64,000 nt of DNA from NCBI RefSeq assembly GCF_029867415.1, contig NC_081185.1, positions 75,365,553-75,429,552 of the forward strand. The letters run 5' to 3'. The stretch's first letter is position 1; each line of letters starts with the position of its first letter. Below are positions 43,464 through 59,968 of this stretch, piece by piece. Both the position numbers and the translations under genes were made by a program. This stretch comes from Vicia villosa (Eukaryota; Streptophyta; Magnoliopsida; Fabales; Fabaceae). The notes beneath the pieces are model-generated. The model was given only the letters and a program-made list of their open reading frames with translations, searched no databases and was not told the DNA's origin.

Positions 43464-45641
43464 ATGAACCTTAGGAGTGGTAAAATTTTCAATAGTAACC
43501 AACCAATACCTAAGAGGAAATATACTAAGAGAATGACTAACAAAACTAACAGAGGGGGACAACAGGATCCTCCACAGGGATCGAGAAATAACAATGTTAG
43601 TGCAACAAACACTACAGGTCCCAATGCCCAATCACAGGCCATGTCTGCGCCAACACATTCATTGGCCGTAACTGGTCCAATACCTGGATCTACAGAAACG
43701 ATCCAAGGAAATAATTCAACATTTGTTGCCGTTACAACCACGGCAGCCACTCCGTCGAATGCACAAGTGAGCCAGATACCACCATTTGGTACTCAGGGGA
43801 CACCCCCTCCGAACCAAGGATTTGGAAACCAGATACAATGGAGAGATCCACCTTACGGTATGCCATATTCTTTCATGGAAGATTTAAGTAGTAGTATACC
43901 TGTTTATACGATACCCGATGTGTCAGCTTTTTCCCCATTCCAAAATTCTGGTTCTGGTGTGAATAATGTGAGACAAAATGTCCAAGGCCAGAATGTCATG
44001 CCCACATCAACAACGAATAATCAAGCAGCGTTCCAACAACAAATGGACGCGAGTAATACAAAACCTTAACCGAACCAATCAAGATAACTCTGAGACATGT
44101 CAACAATTGTCAATATATATGGGTCGAATAGCCAACTTTTTAGGCGCTCCTGAGACCTCGGCGCGTCGAAGGACAAACCAAATATTTATCCAGGAGGATG
44201 AACCAACCATAAATCAAGTTCGACCACCAAGACCATTCCCCGAAATGGAACCCTTGAGGGCAAGATTAGGACAACAACCAGTTCCACAAGAGATCCTTGA
44301 AGAACAACCTGGGAGGGTAGTGATGGTTAATAGAAACCAAAATGCTGACGAAATGATTCACAGGTTTAGGCAAAATAATCAGATGGAGACAAATCTGACT
44401 ACTATGATAGAGATGATTATGGCCCAAAATGGTTTGAACACCGGACTTCGAAGGCCAAATTATACATCCCCTTTATCAGATTATGTTTTACAAACTGAAT
44501 TACCCAGGGGTCGCAAGATCCCTAGGTTTACCAAATTTTCAGGGGATAATAGTGAATCTACCACAAAGCACATAGCCAGGTATATGACAGAGGCGGGAGA
44601 TTTGGCGAACAATGAGGATCTGAGGATGAAGTATTTCCCTAGTTCTCTAACCAAGAACGCTTTCACATGGTTCACAACACTATCACCAAACTCAATAGAT
44701 AATTGGTCTCAGTTAGAGAGGTTATTCCATGAACAATTCTATATGGGTCAAACCAAGATAAGTCTCAAAGAATTGGCCAATATTAAGAGGAAGTTTACTG
44801 AACCTATAGATGATTATCTAACAGGTACCATTTTCTAAAAGCTAGATGTTTTATAGTGGTACCTAAACACGAATTGGTCGAAATGGACGATGAAGGTTTA
44901 GATTACTCCATCAGGAAGAAATTGGATACTGAATATCTGCGAGATATGGCCCAATTGGCTGATAGAGTTCGCCAGGTCAAAAGATTAAAGGTTGAGAAGG
45001 CTAGAGCAAATAAAAGCTATAAAAGGAAAGCTTTACCTACGTCGAAGTAAACGAAGGAGAATCGGAGATCTCCGAGGATCAATATGGTTTCGAAGATTGC
45101 AAAGTGGATCTAGCCGAATTAAAAGAAGCAGCCCCCTATACCTACAAGATGATCACACCATCACACGAAAAAAAACTCGTTGAAATTGAAAAGAATGATA
45201 AGTTTCCTAAGAAAATATACACATTTGACGTAACTAAATGTGATGAAATATTTGATTTTCTTGTGAAAGGTGGCCAAATGGTTTTGCCTCCTAACATTAA
45301 GATTCCTCCGTGAGAGCAACGGAAGAAGAGAGGCTGCTGTAAATACCACAATTTTTGGGTCACAAAACATCACAATGTTTTCTTTTCAGGGATCTTATCC
45401 AGAATGCGATCAAGGAAGGGCGTCTGAAGTTTGCAGACAAAGGAAGAAATTAAATGAAGATAGACGCTAATCCCCTCAATATTGATGACACAAATTACTC
45501 TGAGCCTGTCGAGATCAACATGGTTGACATGGTCGAAGTTGGAGCAAGAGGGATCCCAGGAGATGAAAAAGATGTCCAAGTTGAAAAACAGGTTACTGAT
45601 GACCTGAAGGAGGATGTCACATCCGAGACTTCAGTTGAACC
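43464..45641 (+). pseudogene. gag: Ty3/gypsy gag, several frameshifts
   Basis: The start MNLRSGKIFNSN at 43464 follows the PBS. The frame is open to 44069, shifts near 44040 to a frame open to 44838, shifts again near 44823 (LKARCF.. continues) and again near 45050 and 45310. Capsid domain at about 44500-44820: TKFSGDNSESTTKHIARYM, LRMKYFPSSLTKNAFTWF, RLFHEQFYMGQTKISLKELA. Downstream GLDYSIRKKLDTEYLRDMAQL, and a knuckle-like CKYHNF with a later H and C out of frame. The copia LTR starts at 45642 inside the C-terminal part. It is not expressible as a full protein. Confidence 0.85.
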
Positions 45642-46540
45642 TGTTAGTGCTTTTATTGTCTGATTGGCATCTATGTTTAGTTAAAACATAATAGCAGTAA
45701 AACATAATACTAATGTGAATCTTGCAAGTTTATAAAGAACAAAACAGGTACAAGCAAGATGTTAGATGGAATGTCATGACATCGCGCCTGCAGAACTGGA
45801 AGGAAGATTTAGTTTGGTTTAAAACAGATACAGAATATTCTATGTGAATATTATGTAATCCTATGTGGCGCACATTTACAGGTCAAAAGAATAATTGAAG
45901 AATCAGATCAGAAGATTGAAGATTCAGAAGAATCAGATCAGAAGATTGGATTCAGCAGTTTCTAATTTAAGAAACTCAAGATTAAAAGACCTAATTTGTA
46001 GCAGAATATTTTCTGCATATTTGTAATAGCCAGAGTGCTGCGATTTGTAACCTAGTTTTGCAAGCTAGCCAAGTATCAACAAGATGTAACCATTAGGGTT
46101 AGCCGTGTAGGTGAACCTCCCGGTTTATGGGAAAGTCACTGATTTGTCCTCACTCGAAACCTATAGGTAAGAGTTGAGTATTGTAAGCTTGATTGAAACT
46201 GTGAAGCAGATCAAGTATGTGTTCATTGTTAATTGTGTAAATAGTTGTTGCAGGGTTGTAACAGTTAGGTATCACCAGGGAGTGAGCAGAGGTTTTCTTA
46301 TCTTGGATGGAGTTCTGAGATAGAGATTGCATTGGGTAGTGACTAGGTAAACCAGAGGTTGTTTATCTGTAAACCAGAGGTTGTTTATATAAAATACTAC
46401 TACTGATAGTGGAATCTTCTTCTTGGCTTGGTAGCCCCCAGAGTAGGTTAGTTAGAACCGAACTGGGTTAACAGTTAACTGTGTTATTTATCTTCTGCAT
46501 TGTTTATTCAGTTATGAATGTTATGACTTTGTCTATAACA
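45642..46540 (+). repeat. 5' LTR of copia-type element (end approximate)
   Basis: Start is exact from comparison with 51546. The end is placed near 46530-46545 (CTATAACATCAGGTTCAAG) by position; no clear primer site is seen. No TATA box stands out. Confidence 0.6.
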
Positions 46541-47625
46541 TCAGGTTCAAGAGTGTTAGTTGATCCTGTACAGAACCATGTAAAAATTATAATCTAGTTA
46601 TGTATACTGAACATATGTGATCCCAGGTCTCATTGACTCTTTCCTAAGAGTAATTAAATAATAAGGGATCCTTGTATTCTGCTGGTGCTACATTATTAAC
46701 AGATCAAATGTCTTGACATCAGGATTGACATCTGAGTCTGTCATACAAGAATTTTCAATTGGTTTCAAAGCAGGCATCATGTCTGTTTCTGGATGAGATC
46801 CATAAGGGATAAATTCTGGTTGTGGTAAAAGCAGAAGAGTGTTTGAACATAGGATGTTCATATTGTATGGTCCCTTGAATTAGAGGATGTACCTATATGA
46901 TTAGACCAACCTGACCTAAGAGTTGTGATGCTGGAACGAAGAGTGCTAAGTCCAAGGACTTCATGCGGGAGTGAAGAACTTGAATTTAAATACAAATTCA
47001 ACTGGTATCTATGAACAGAGAAGAAGCTCATCAAAACCTTCATGCGGGAGTGAAGATATTGATAAGGTAACCTCTGTTGTCTGTGAGTTCATCAAGTCAG
47101 GATTTTGGTTTGGTCTAATCAGTTGCTTAGTGCAGAAGCAAGCATTGTGCAAGGTTGATTAACAATCAATCTGTAGTTGTCATGCTTACTACTAACACTT
47201 AAAGTAAGCATTGTGTAAATTCTGTTGATATATGACTATTTTTCCGCTGCATAGTCTCTGAAAAACCCTAGGGTTATGAAGGTTCAACAGAATATATGGC
47301 AGTTATTGACAACTATAATTAAAGTGTCAAAGATACTTGAGTAATCTCTCAAGTCCACTCATAATGGCATGGTTTATTAGAGCTGATGAATGTCATCTGA
47401 TCATTGATATTCATAATTATCTACAAGTGTGTACCTTGAAATCTTCAAGGTTGAAGTGTTCCTAGAAGAAGGAACAGATGTCCTATCTGATGTTGGGACA
47501 TTAAGAACTGGTATGCAGCTACCAGCTAAAGAAAAGGTGTTATGGTGCTAAACTAATATAGTGTGAGAACATTGGTTTGGAACTTACTCTTGGTCTGGAA
47601 GAGGAGACATCTGGCTAAGTTAATC

Positions 47626-48027
47626 AGGACACAATTAACATGTGTTTAGTACCACTAAGAAAAACTCATAAAGGTATTCCTTTCTAATCCTTTGTGTTGT
47701 ACATTTGAAGAGCCTATATCTGTAAGTTTCCTCTGATCGACGAAACCAGATAAGTATTCATAACCATGGAGCAGTTGTTAGAGCTGAATACTGTGTCTCA
47801 ATCACAGTGAAATATGGTTAAGAATATGGACACGATTAACATGTGTTCAGTACCACAAAGAAAAACTCATAAAGGCATTCCTTTCTAATCCTTTATGTTA
47901 TACATTTGAAGAGCCTATATCTGTCAGTTTCCTCTGATCGACGAAACCTGATAAGTATTCATAACCATAGAGCAGTTATTAGAGCTAAATACTATGTCTC
48001 AATCACAGTGAAATATGGTTGAGAATG
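47626..48027. repeat. 201-bp tandem duplication
   Basis: The block around GTACCAC.AAGAAAAACTC at 47649 returns at 47850, followed by closely matching sequence through AATCACAGTGAAATATGGTT. Roughly 93-95% identity by eye, so an old duplication. Confidence 0.85.
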
Positions 48028-50814
48028 TATACTGCCCTAGTTGTTATCTAGAAAGGGTAGTATGATTATCAAGGAAGTCAGATGGATCTGGCTAATTTAG
48101 TGTTATGCTATGGCTAAGTCTGTTCCAGAAACCTAGCTGAGGGAATCTCCTCTATAGGTACAGACCATGGCATCCTTCATCTCAAAATCAGAATTAAAGT
48201 CTGAAGAAACGTTTATTGAGATGCTATTTTATCCCTTGATGTGTCTGGATATTGCTGACTATTGGATTATTCTGTTACTAACCTGAGTATTGTCAATTTG
48301 ACATTAAAGATGTTAACCAAGAACCATGAAGGATGATGTCACATCTGATGTTACAACATCTCAAGATCTTCAGTTATTTTATGTATTTGCCAAGAACAGA
48401 AAGTATACATGTGAAGAGGTAATCAGTCAGAATGACCTAGTGTGAGTAGCAAATTCTAACTGAAAAGCTGGTAAGTACTTTGACGGAAGACTTAGTACTT
48501 ATTAGGTTTAGAACCTGGATGCTGAAAAGAAGTTTTTACAACCATGAGTTCTCAATTATCTTCACACATCAAAGAAGAAGGCAAAAGTCTCTGATGTGGG
48601 ATACTGATTCTATTAAATATCTTGATGGGAGCTGGATATTTACAAAGTCTGTATAAAACAACTCAGACATGTTATTGAAGATCAATTTACGGTTATACAA
48701 TCACAATTTCTTCTATTCCAAGTTACAGAATGTGGCAATCTGGATCTTGTGTAGCAAGCAAACTGAGGTTTCCAAAGCGTGGAATCTGTGGCAAATTTCA
48801 AATGAAGGGAACTTCAAGGACAAACATCAAAGATGTCCAAAAGTTGTATATCTCAGTGGGAGTAAAAGAGTATGAAGATCAGCAAAGACAATGTTTTTCT
48901 ACTTCTATTCATTTGAAAAGTCCTTCAAAGACTAACCTTGAAGAAAGAAGAACAAAGTCACACAAAATCCTCAGAACATAACTCAAGTCATGTGTATTCT
49001 CAAAGATCAACAAAGAATATTCTTTGCATTATCATCTGACGACATGAATTGATGGTGTGTATCACTTGTTCTGATCTAAGTGCATGATCCAACCTATGCA
49101 CAAGTCCACCTGGTGCAGTTTGTTCTCAAATAACATTTCTTGATTAAGACTTTGGGTGAAGTCCAGGTATGTTGTTTAAATTGCTCAGGATTATAGATTC
49201 TTTTCGTTTTTTTTAGTCTTGTTTGAGTCCCTCATGTTCTTCTTTTGAATATGAGAAATGTCTAGAGTTTAGGTTATGATTGTTTGTTTGAGTCAATCAT
49301 AGGGTTTAAGGGTAGTGTTCAGGCATTGTTAAGTCTGAGGTCATTCTTTACAACTGTTTGGTAAAGAATAAAGAGTCTTGCTTCGAGTCGTGAACACAAT
49401 TCGTTTCTTGTGTTCCAAGTCCTCTATAGAGATGTTTTATCTCTATGGATAGTCAAGAGTTTGATTGAGTTCAGATGAACTAGTGTCTTAGGTATCAACA
49501 TCACAAAGTTCATATTCCCTAGTAGAAGGACTGGGAATATAGAGAAGTTTGAAATAACAACATTATAGTCTAAAGTGGCAATTTGGACATAATGTGGGTT
49601 AGAATGGGCAGGTTCTAATCTGGATGTAAGTAATGTGTTCTGGACATACACAATTACTTTCATGATGAAGACTTCACTTAGTGAAGATGACTATAAAGAC
49701 AAAAGTTCTATGATCGAATCAACACAGCTAAGCATAAAGGAGAATCTCTTCTGTTCAAGGAGCATGTTAATCAATGCGTGAGATTGAAAAAAAAACACCT
49801 TATCAAGAAGGATTTCAAAAGTATCTTAAGCAGACCATGATCTGTTTCAAACATGGTAGGGTTAATGCTCAACAAAATTCTAGGAGTGGCAGTTCTGCGT
49901 GTTGAGATCGTGGCAACCTATCTATGTATGATTTTAGTATCAAGGGGTCATCAGTTGATCATTTCTGAAGGAGATAAGTTCTTAGACAAGGGTCTGTTGA
50001 AAAGAAGAGGAGAATGAAACTTGTGTAGAATACTGGTAGTACAAATATCAGACACAATGTTATGACATTCTACTTCTGGTGTAAGTATTTATTGTGAGGA
50101 ACAAAATTGTTATAATGGGTGTGTTCATCAGGATTGTTGAACAGAGGGTGCGGCTCTTGAAGATATGAAGATGTGTCTTATATTTTCCATTCATCATTTC
50201 AATCTTATTCTGTCTGTGGGAGCTCAAACTATCTCGGATAGGGGGAGTAACTTCTTTTGTCAAGAGAAATTTCTTGGTTAAAAATACTTTTACATCATGA
50301 AGAAAATGTGATACCTTTGTCAGTTATTTGAATGGTTCAAGTTAACCATGTGCAACAAATAACCATTATTCCTTCTCTACACTAATGTGGTAGCTGTGTG
50401 CTAACAGTCTCAAGGTGTACAAAAACAACAGAAGTCTATGTCCATTACTAGTAAGTAAGTAGGGAGGATGTTAATTGGTCCAAATGATGCTCTGTCTTAA
50501 ACGTTTACGGAATCTTAGGCTATGTGCCTGAAGGAAAGAAAAGTGACAATGTCTGACACAATGTCATGACATGTTTAAAGACATTGAATCTTCACAGTCA
50601 AACAAGGAAATCTGAATTGAAGTTTATCTACACATCAGCGGTCGGTGTAAAGTTCATTCAATGACTATGCATGCACTGGTAATTCAAGATAACTCCTATC
50701 AGAAAAACAGTCAAAAACTACTTTGGAAAGAGTAAAAGCTTTTGAAATTGGTTCCTAATTAACCGTTTGACCATTGAACAAGACCAAAGACCTTCGTTAA
50801 TTCCTACGATCTTC

Positions 50815-51067
50815 ATTTGCTATATAATAGCATCTCCGTGAATTATAGAAATCAAACTCTCTCAAAATGTCGTTTGTGTGTGTTCTTGTGAGTCGAGTCT
50901 GGGTTTGGTATTGTGATGGATTGCTGTACCAAAACCATCTCAGAAAAAGAAAAACACGGGCTAGGGATGTTGATGGTCTCTACCATAGGTTTTTCTACAA
51001 TAACAACAAAGATGTTCCACTATATACAACCTTCAGTATAGGAATCACTTTTCGTTGTGATTTGTGA
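50815..51067 (+). promoter_or_regulatory. Promoter-like block and short ORF before the PPT
   Basis: GCTATATAATAGC at about 50819 resembles a TATA box. About 45 bases on, after CTCTCTCAAA, an ATG at 50867 opens a 66-codon frame (MSFVCVLVSRVWVW..). The layout resembles a small gene or captured fragment, but the product is unknown and the frame is short. Confidence 0.3.
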
Positions 51068-51532
51068 TCTGAGTTATGAACATAATTGTGATTTGTGTTC
51101 TGAGTTACTAGGACTGGTGGACAGTTTTCACTCAAGTCCTCTCTTGAGGTCTAAGCTAGGATTTGGTTTCTGGTACAAGACTAAGGAAGGGGTCTCTTAT
51201 GCCACCATTGGTCCTCCAAGACGCAGGGCTTCTCCCATCTTCTTCCTCATGTACATCAGTGTTGCATGAATATGATCCACTGCATATTATGACATGGTTC
51301 CTTCTTTGTCATATTGTGTCTAAAAATGGGGAGAGGAATTTCATCTTCTGATTTTGCTACTGTAAAAAGTTGTGTAGCAGACTGACGATGTTATGATGTG
51401 GTTCAAGTCCTGAAGAACAGAAGGTAAAACCAATTCTGAGAAACCCAATTCTGAGAATGTAAACTCTGTTCTTCCTTGGTGTCTTGAAGTATTTATGTTT
51501 TTTTGCATGTCTATGTTTTAGCCAAAATATGC

Positions 51533-51545
51533 CAAACGGGGAGAT
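51533..51545 (+). other. Polypurine tract of copia-type element
   Basis: CCAAACGGGGAGAT abuts the 3' LTR start TGTTAGTGC at 51546, the usual copia arrangement. Confidence 0.75.
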
Positions 51546-51658
51546 TGTTAGTGCTTTTATTGTCTGATTGGCATCTATGTTTGGTTAAAACATAATAGCA
51601 GTAAAACATAATACTAATGTGAATCTTGCAAGTTTATAAAGAATAAAACAGGTACAAG
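51546..51658 (+). repeat. 3' LTR of copia-type element, first 113 bp
   Basis: Near-identical to 45642 onward, interrupted by Ogre#3. ACAAG at 51654-51658 is the likely target duplication of Ogre#3. Confidence 0.88.
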
Positions 51659-55434
<3,776 letters not shown>

Positions 55435-55443
55435 GCTGCCCCT
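55435..55443 (-). other. Polypurine tract of Ogre#3
   Basis: Minus strand AGGGGCAGC directly before the 3' LTR start TGTCATACCCC; same core as Ogre#1. Confidence 0.75.
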
Positions 55444-55639
55444 GTTCAATTATCTTAAACCTGAAGATGTAGAGTGGTTTGTATGCCAGTCGGTATCTGA
55501 AGGTGGAAGATGATTGAACACTAGAATACCAAGAAATTTGCCCTAACTGGAGTAGGGACTTTTGTCGGAGATGGGCTTAAAGATGCCATCTAGATGTTGA
55601 GACTGAAGTTTTTTGGGAAGTAATTGTTTGAATGTTGAT

Positions 55640-56285
55640 CGTATAGTAGATGAATTAGATTTTAGGAGAGTTGTTCGCGTCAGCACTGTTCGTAGTAACT
55701 GAATTAGACTTTGGAAGATGATCGTGTCTATACCGTTCGTGATGATAGAATTAGATCGTTTTGTCGTGTCAGTACCGTTCGTAATAACTGAATTAGACTT
55801 AGGAAACAGTTGATCGTGTCCACACCGTTCGTGATGATGGAATTAGATCTCTGAGAGTTGATCGTGTCAGTACCGTTCGTAGTAACCGAATTAGATCTTG
55901 GAGAGATAATCGTGTCTACATCGTTCGTGATGATAGAATTAGATTCTCTTGTCGTGTCAGCACTGTTCGTAGTAACTGAATTAGACTGGGAAGGTTAGTG
56001 ATCGTGTCTACACCGTTCGTGATGATAGAATTAGATCTCTAAGAGTTGACTGTGTCAGTACCGTTCGTAGTAACTGAATTAGATCTTTGAAAATGACCGT
56101 GTCATTACCGTTCGTGGTAAATGAATTAGATCTTCGAGCGTTGACCGTGTCAGTACCATTCGTAGTGGCTGAATTAGATCTTTGAAAATGATCGTGTCAT
56201 TACCGTTCGTGGTAAATGAATTAGATCTTCGGGCGTTGACCGTGTCAGTACCATTCGTAGTAGCTGAATTAGATCTTGGAAATTT
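55640..56285 (-). repeat. 42-50-bp hairpin array in Ogre#3 3' UTR
   Basis: About 13-14 units end in GAATTAGA(T/C), seen at 55652, 55701, 55748, 55790, 55840, 55888, 55936, 55978 and on. Two unit types alternate, giving a dimeric higher-order repeat. The loop CCGTTCGT is conserved while the arms vary in step: CTAT/ATAG, CAGT/ACTG, CCA/TGG, CATTACC/GGTAAATG. Confidence 0.85.
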
Positions 56286-58576
56286 GGAGATTTCGTTCAT
56301 TTGTCGGTACCTGTATCCTGCAATAGGTATAGTTATGTATGAAATGTCATGCTGCGTGTATTATGTAATGAGTCTCTCAAAATAAATGAGGAGCATGGTA
56401 TGTTATGCGTGAGTTCAGTATGTATGCGATGTATGAATATGTTTATGATTTATGATGTATGAATATGATTTATGTCGTCTTGATTGAGAAATTGAATCTC
56501 CATGTCCCTGTAATTTTGTTGTTTGATCTTGTCTTGAAGATGCTCAGCTGGGGACTTATATTTTTGCTTGGGGATGATCAGTAACTTGATGTACCCTGAT
56601 TGGGGATTAGAGATATTAATAAACCATGTTGGAGAAGAGCAAAGTGTTGGAGAACCGGTAGTTTTGAAGATGTAAACTCTGTTGGGGAGCCATGTCTTTG
56701 TCGGGACGAGAGCATTTGAAGATATCTTCTTAATGATTACTCTGTGGGGACATGATCTTGTGAACCCGGCTCTGTGGGTAGACATGGGTGTCTTGAAAGT
56801 TGCCCCCAGTATTATAGTAACTACCATTCCTGGATTTGATTAGGACACACCACTGAGTATTGTTCGAGATGTCAAACTGGGCTTGCATAGATTTGCCCCT
56901 GTTAGTAGGAACTTTGAAAAGATTCGCCTCGCGAGGACTTCATGAAATGTACATTATGGGCGACATGCCCCTAGTAATCATAGGCTCAAGACAATGTCCT
57001 ATGTTGGTTGCGAAGTAACTTCAGATCTGCTTGGATGCATGCCTCTGATTGTTTTGGCATCCTTGAGATATTCTTGAAATCTTGACTTGATTGCCCCAGA
57101 TTGATCGGGAAATAGTTTGAACTCCACTTGGTATGTATGCCTTTGATTATTTTAAATTTGAGAGATTCTTGGAATCTTGACTGGATTGCCCCAGATTAAT
57201 TGGGCAAAACGTACCATGCCCCTTGTATACGTAGGAGACGTTGCTTCTTGGAGTAATCTGTGTTGGTCGGGATAACTTTGAATCATTAGCCATACCCTGT
57301 GCAAATTCATTCTGATGCTAACAGTTGAAATTATGTAGCAGAATATGTTTAATAATGAATTCATTAGATGCAATGCATACGTTTGTCTTGAGTTTTTGAA
57401 AAACATTAAAACAAGAGATGTAAAAGCGTGATATTTATAAAACGTGATGTTTGTAAAGAACAGGATATCAACTCAGCATTTGTGGTAAACCTTAAGGAGT
57501 CGGGATACCTTTGTTGTGACAGTATGCTTTCGAACTAACCAGGCTTCAATTAGGACTTTTAAGGGTTGTAACGTGGCTTGGTTCACGGTTTAAGAAACAA
57601 AAGATAAAGGCTCAAAATTTGATTGTACCCACCCCTCTTCGTGATGATCTTCAATCCTAAGCTCAGTGAATTCAGCTTATGCATTCAAGTTCCAAGAGAC
57701 TTTTGGATTTGCACCTTTGATAATGATGGTGGTTCACAAGCAAAGAGAACTTTTGAGATGGCAGTCACTTCTTCCTTTTGGTAGTCACAACATTGTGTTG
57801 TTCAGGAATTTATTGACTTCTTTTTTCATCTTTTTGATATCCCTAAATTTTGCCTGAACTGACTATTTTGAGCTTACAGTCAGCGGGATGCCTTGAATTT
57901 TGCCTAAGTCATCTTTTAATTTTGACTTAGCAGGCTTTTCTTTGTATAAGTGTTTTTTCATTTTTTTCTTTTTTGAAAGATATTGACTGCCTCGCTTAAT
58001 GATTGATGAACCATCATTGGCTTTTGATTGACACCTCCCACACTTCTTTGATGTGTGCGGATGAACGCTTGTGATTGAAACCTTTGTTGAAAGGTGTACT
58101 TGAATGATTCTCTTAAAATAGAATGCACAGCCCAAATTAACTGAGAACTACCTTGCCCCAGGTTATGATCAAAGGATTTTGATTAGTACAAGAAAGGAAC
58201 TTCTACTTCTTAGGCTCAAAGGGGTTGACGAGGGATTAACATCCTTATATCTCCACTGTTTAGGAATTGAAACAATGCCTGTACATCGTCAGCATAGTCC
58301 GCTCAAAAGCATACCGTATGAGGTTGCGGTATCATTTTCGTCATCCTCCCTTTAAAGGCTTACGGCTTAGCAGGAGTTGAACATCACAAAACACATGCAA
58401 AGTAAAGACATAATTAAAAATGAGTGATAGAGAAATAATTTATTCAAGACAAACATATGCAATGCACTGATGATGATTATTAAAGCAGATAATGTCTATC
58501 ATAAGTCGAATGTTTAAACAAACAGAATAGAAATTGCAAATGAAAGTAAATCTAATGATCTAAAAAGTTCATCCTT
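56286..58576 (-). other. Ogre#3 3' UTR, no gene
   Basis: 2.3 kb without a supported frame. 57840-57935 contains two hairpins, ACTGAC/GTCAG and CTAAGTC/GACTTAG. They follow TTTTGCCT leads like those just downstream of pol in Ogre#1, so the pol deletion should lie between here and gag. Confidence 0.6.
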
Positions 58577-59968
58577 CTAGCCATCCGTAGCATTAGCAAT
58601 CTTGTTGTGATTAGGCATGGGAGCAGTGATCACATTAGGAGTTTCAAGGGTGTCGAACTCAATTTCGCCAGCGTCGATCATATCTTGGATCTTGTTCTTC
58701 AACGGCCAACAATTCTCTGTGTCATGTCCAGGACTATTAGAATGATATGCGCACCTCGCATTGGGCTTATAACTAGGAGCAGAGGTGTTAGGATTCTTAG
58801 GAGGATCCCTCAGGGTGATCAAATTTGCCTTTAGCAGATGTTGTAAAGCCTGAGCTAGCGACATATTGATCTTTGTGAATTGACGTCTGGGTGTATCTTG
58901 TTTGTTTTGACGACCCTGTTGAGGTGCCGGTGTGGAGCTCAGAACTGCCCCAATAGTTTGATCATGGCTTATCCTTTTCTGCCTATACACAGCATTGGAA
59001 TCTGACCTCCCATTGAAATGCTTCTTTGTAGTACCTGAGGATGTAGCCACTTGAATCTTGCCACTTCGAATGCCACTCTCGACACATTCCCCAATCAGTA
59101 TGAGTTCAGTGAATCCAGACGATGAACTTCCCAGCAAATGACTATAGAAAGGTCCAGTCAGTGTACTCATAAACATATCGACCAATTCTCTGTCAGTTAA
59201 GGAGGGTTTGACTCTTCCAGCTAGATCTCTCCATTTCTGAGCATACTCCTTGAAACTTTCCTCGGGTCCCATAGACATGCTTTGTAATTGCATGCGAGTT
59301 GGTGCAAGATCAGAATTGTATTGGTATTGCTTATAGAAAGCAACAACCAAATCTTCCCAAGTACGGATGTTGGTACCTTCCAGCTGATAATACCATTCGA
59401 GTTGAGTTCCAGATAAACTCTCTTGAAAGAAATGGATCCAGAGTCTCTTATCATCGGTATGAGGTTGAATCTTCCTTACATACGATCTCAAGTGCAACTT
59501 GGGACATGAAACTCCATCATATTTAGCAAAGGCAGGAGTCTTGAATTTTGGAGGAATAATGACTCCAGGAACGAGTCCTAGTTCTTCAAAATCCAGTCCA
59601 GGTATCTTCTGAATTTCTACAGCTTTCATACGTTCTTCAAGCAGCTTGTATTTGTCGTCTGGATGTTCATCCTCATGATAATGGTCTTCTTCTTCTTCAG
59701 AGGGCTTGGCAGAATCATGGTTACCTTTTGCATCAGTCTTGACACTAGCATCATCATCTTGCTCGTCCTCGTCACTGTCTTCAGAGGTTTCAGCATCCCT
59801 GAGTTGCAAGATCGGTCTTAGCTTTTTCTTCGGAATCTTCTTGCCTTTCTTCTTCTTCTTGGTAAGAAGGGATTTCAACTCATCTTGTCCCTTGGACAAG
59901 TTCAGTATCAGAGCTTGGAACTCGGCATTCTGAACTTGGAGATTCTTGACAGATTGTTCGAGATCCAT
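58577..59968 (-). CDS. gag: Ogre#3 Gag, intact, ends in its own stop
   Basis: 463 codons from ATG at 59968 (MDLEQSVKNLQVQNAEF); the frame is open for a further 39 codons to 60085, but MDLEQ with the following coiled coil is the likelier start. Order: coiled coil, Lys-rich tract KKKKKGKKIPKKK, acidic tract, then capsid (FKTPAFAKYDGVSCPKLHLR, LWIHFFQESLSGTQLEWYYQ, ESFKEYAQKWRDLAGRV). Near the C-terminus is the knuckle-like CAYHSNSPGHDTENC with both histidines kept. It ends DG and stop at 58577. It parallels Ogre#1 gag but stops before the region leading to protease. An intact frame in an element lacking enzymes suggests Gag is used in packaging its own RNA. Confidence 0.9.
   Translation of the reverse strand: MDLEQSVKNLQVQNAEFQALILNLSKGQDELKSLLTKKKKKGKKIPKKKLRPILQLRDAETSEDSDEDEQDDDASVKTDAKGNHDSAKPSEEEEDHYHEDEHPDDKYKLLEERMKAVEIQKIPGLDFEELGLVPGVIIPPKFKTPAFAKYDGVSCPKLHLRSYVRKIQPHTDDKRLWIHFFQESLSGTQLEWYYQLEGTNIRTWEDLVVAFYKQYQYNSDLAPTRMQLQSMSMGPEESFKEYAQKWRDLAGRVKPSLTDRELVDMFMSTLTGPFYSHLLGSSSSGFTELILIGECVESGIRSGKIQVATSSGTTKKHFNGRSDSNAVYRQKRISHDQTIGAVLSSTPAPQQGRQNKQDTPRRQFTKINMSLAQALQHLLKANLITLRDPPKNPNTSAPSYKPNARCAYHSNSPGHDTENCWPLKNKIQDMIDAGEIEFDTLETPNVITAPMPNHNKIANATDG

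Larger units (their letters stand above)
42667..45641 (+). mobile_element. Ty3/gypsy element (Tat-like?), 5' part
   Basis: LTR-like segment with TATA box, a PBS-like site at 43367-43384, then a broken gag up to the copia insertion at 45642. Pol would lie beyond the nested elements, right of the window. The sub-lineage is uncertain. Confidence 0.7.
46541..51530 (+). other. Interior of copia-type element, no recognised gene
   Basis: Five kb with only short open frames. I looked for RT (YVDD), integrase and protease motifs in all frames and found none convincing. It holds a 201-bp tandem duplication and, near the 3' end, a promoter-like block with a short open frame. Confidence 0.6.
45642..51658 (+). 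mobile_element. Copia-type LTR element without visible pol
   Basis: 5' LTR starts TGTTAGTGCTTTTATTGTCT at 45642; the same sequence restarts at 51546 after a PPT, and the two copies match nearly base for base over 113 bp until Ogre#3 interrupts at 51659. The 5-kb interior has no copia domain I can recognise. It is either a non-autonomous element or strongly decayed. It is inserted in the gypsy gag. Confidence 0.8.

Noticed and set aside
43436..43750. 104-codon minus-strand frame with membrane-like segments
   Set aside because: Antisense to the Ty3/gypsy gag start; the hydrophobicity is a reflection of the gag codons.
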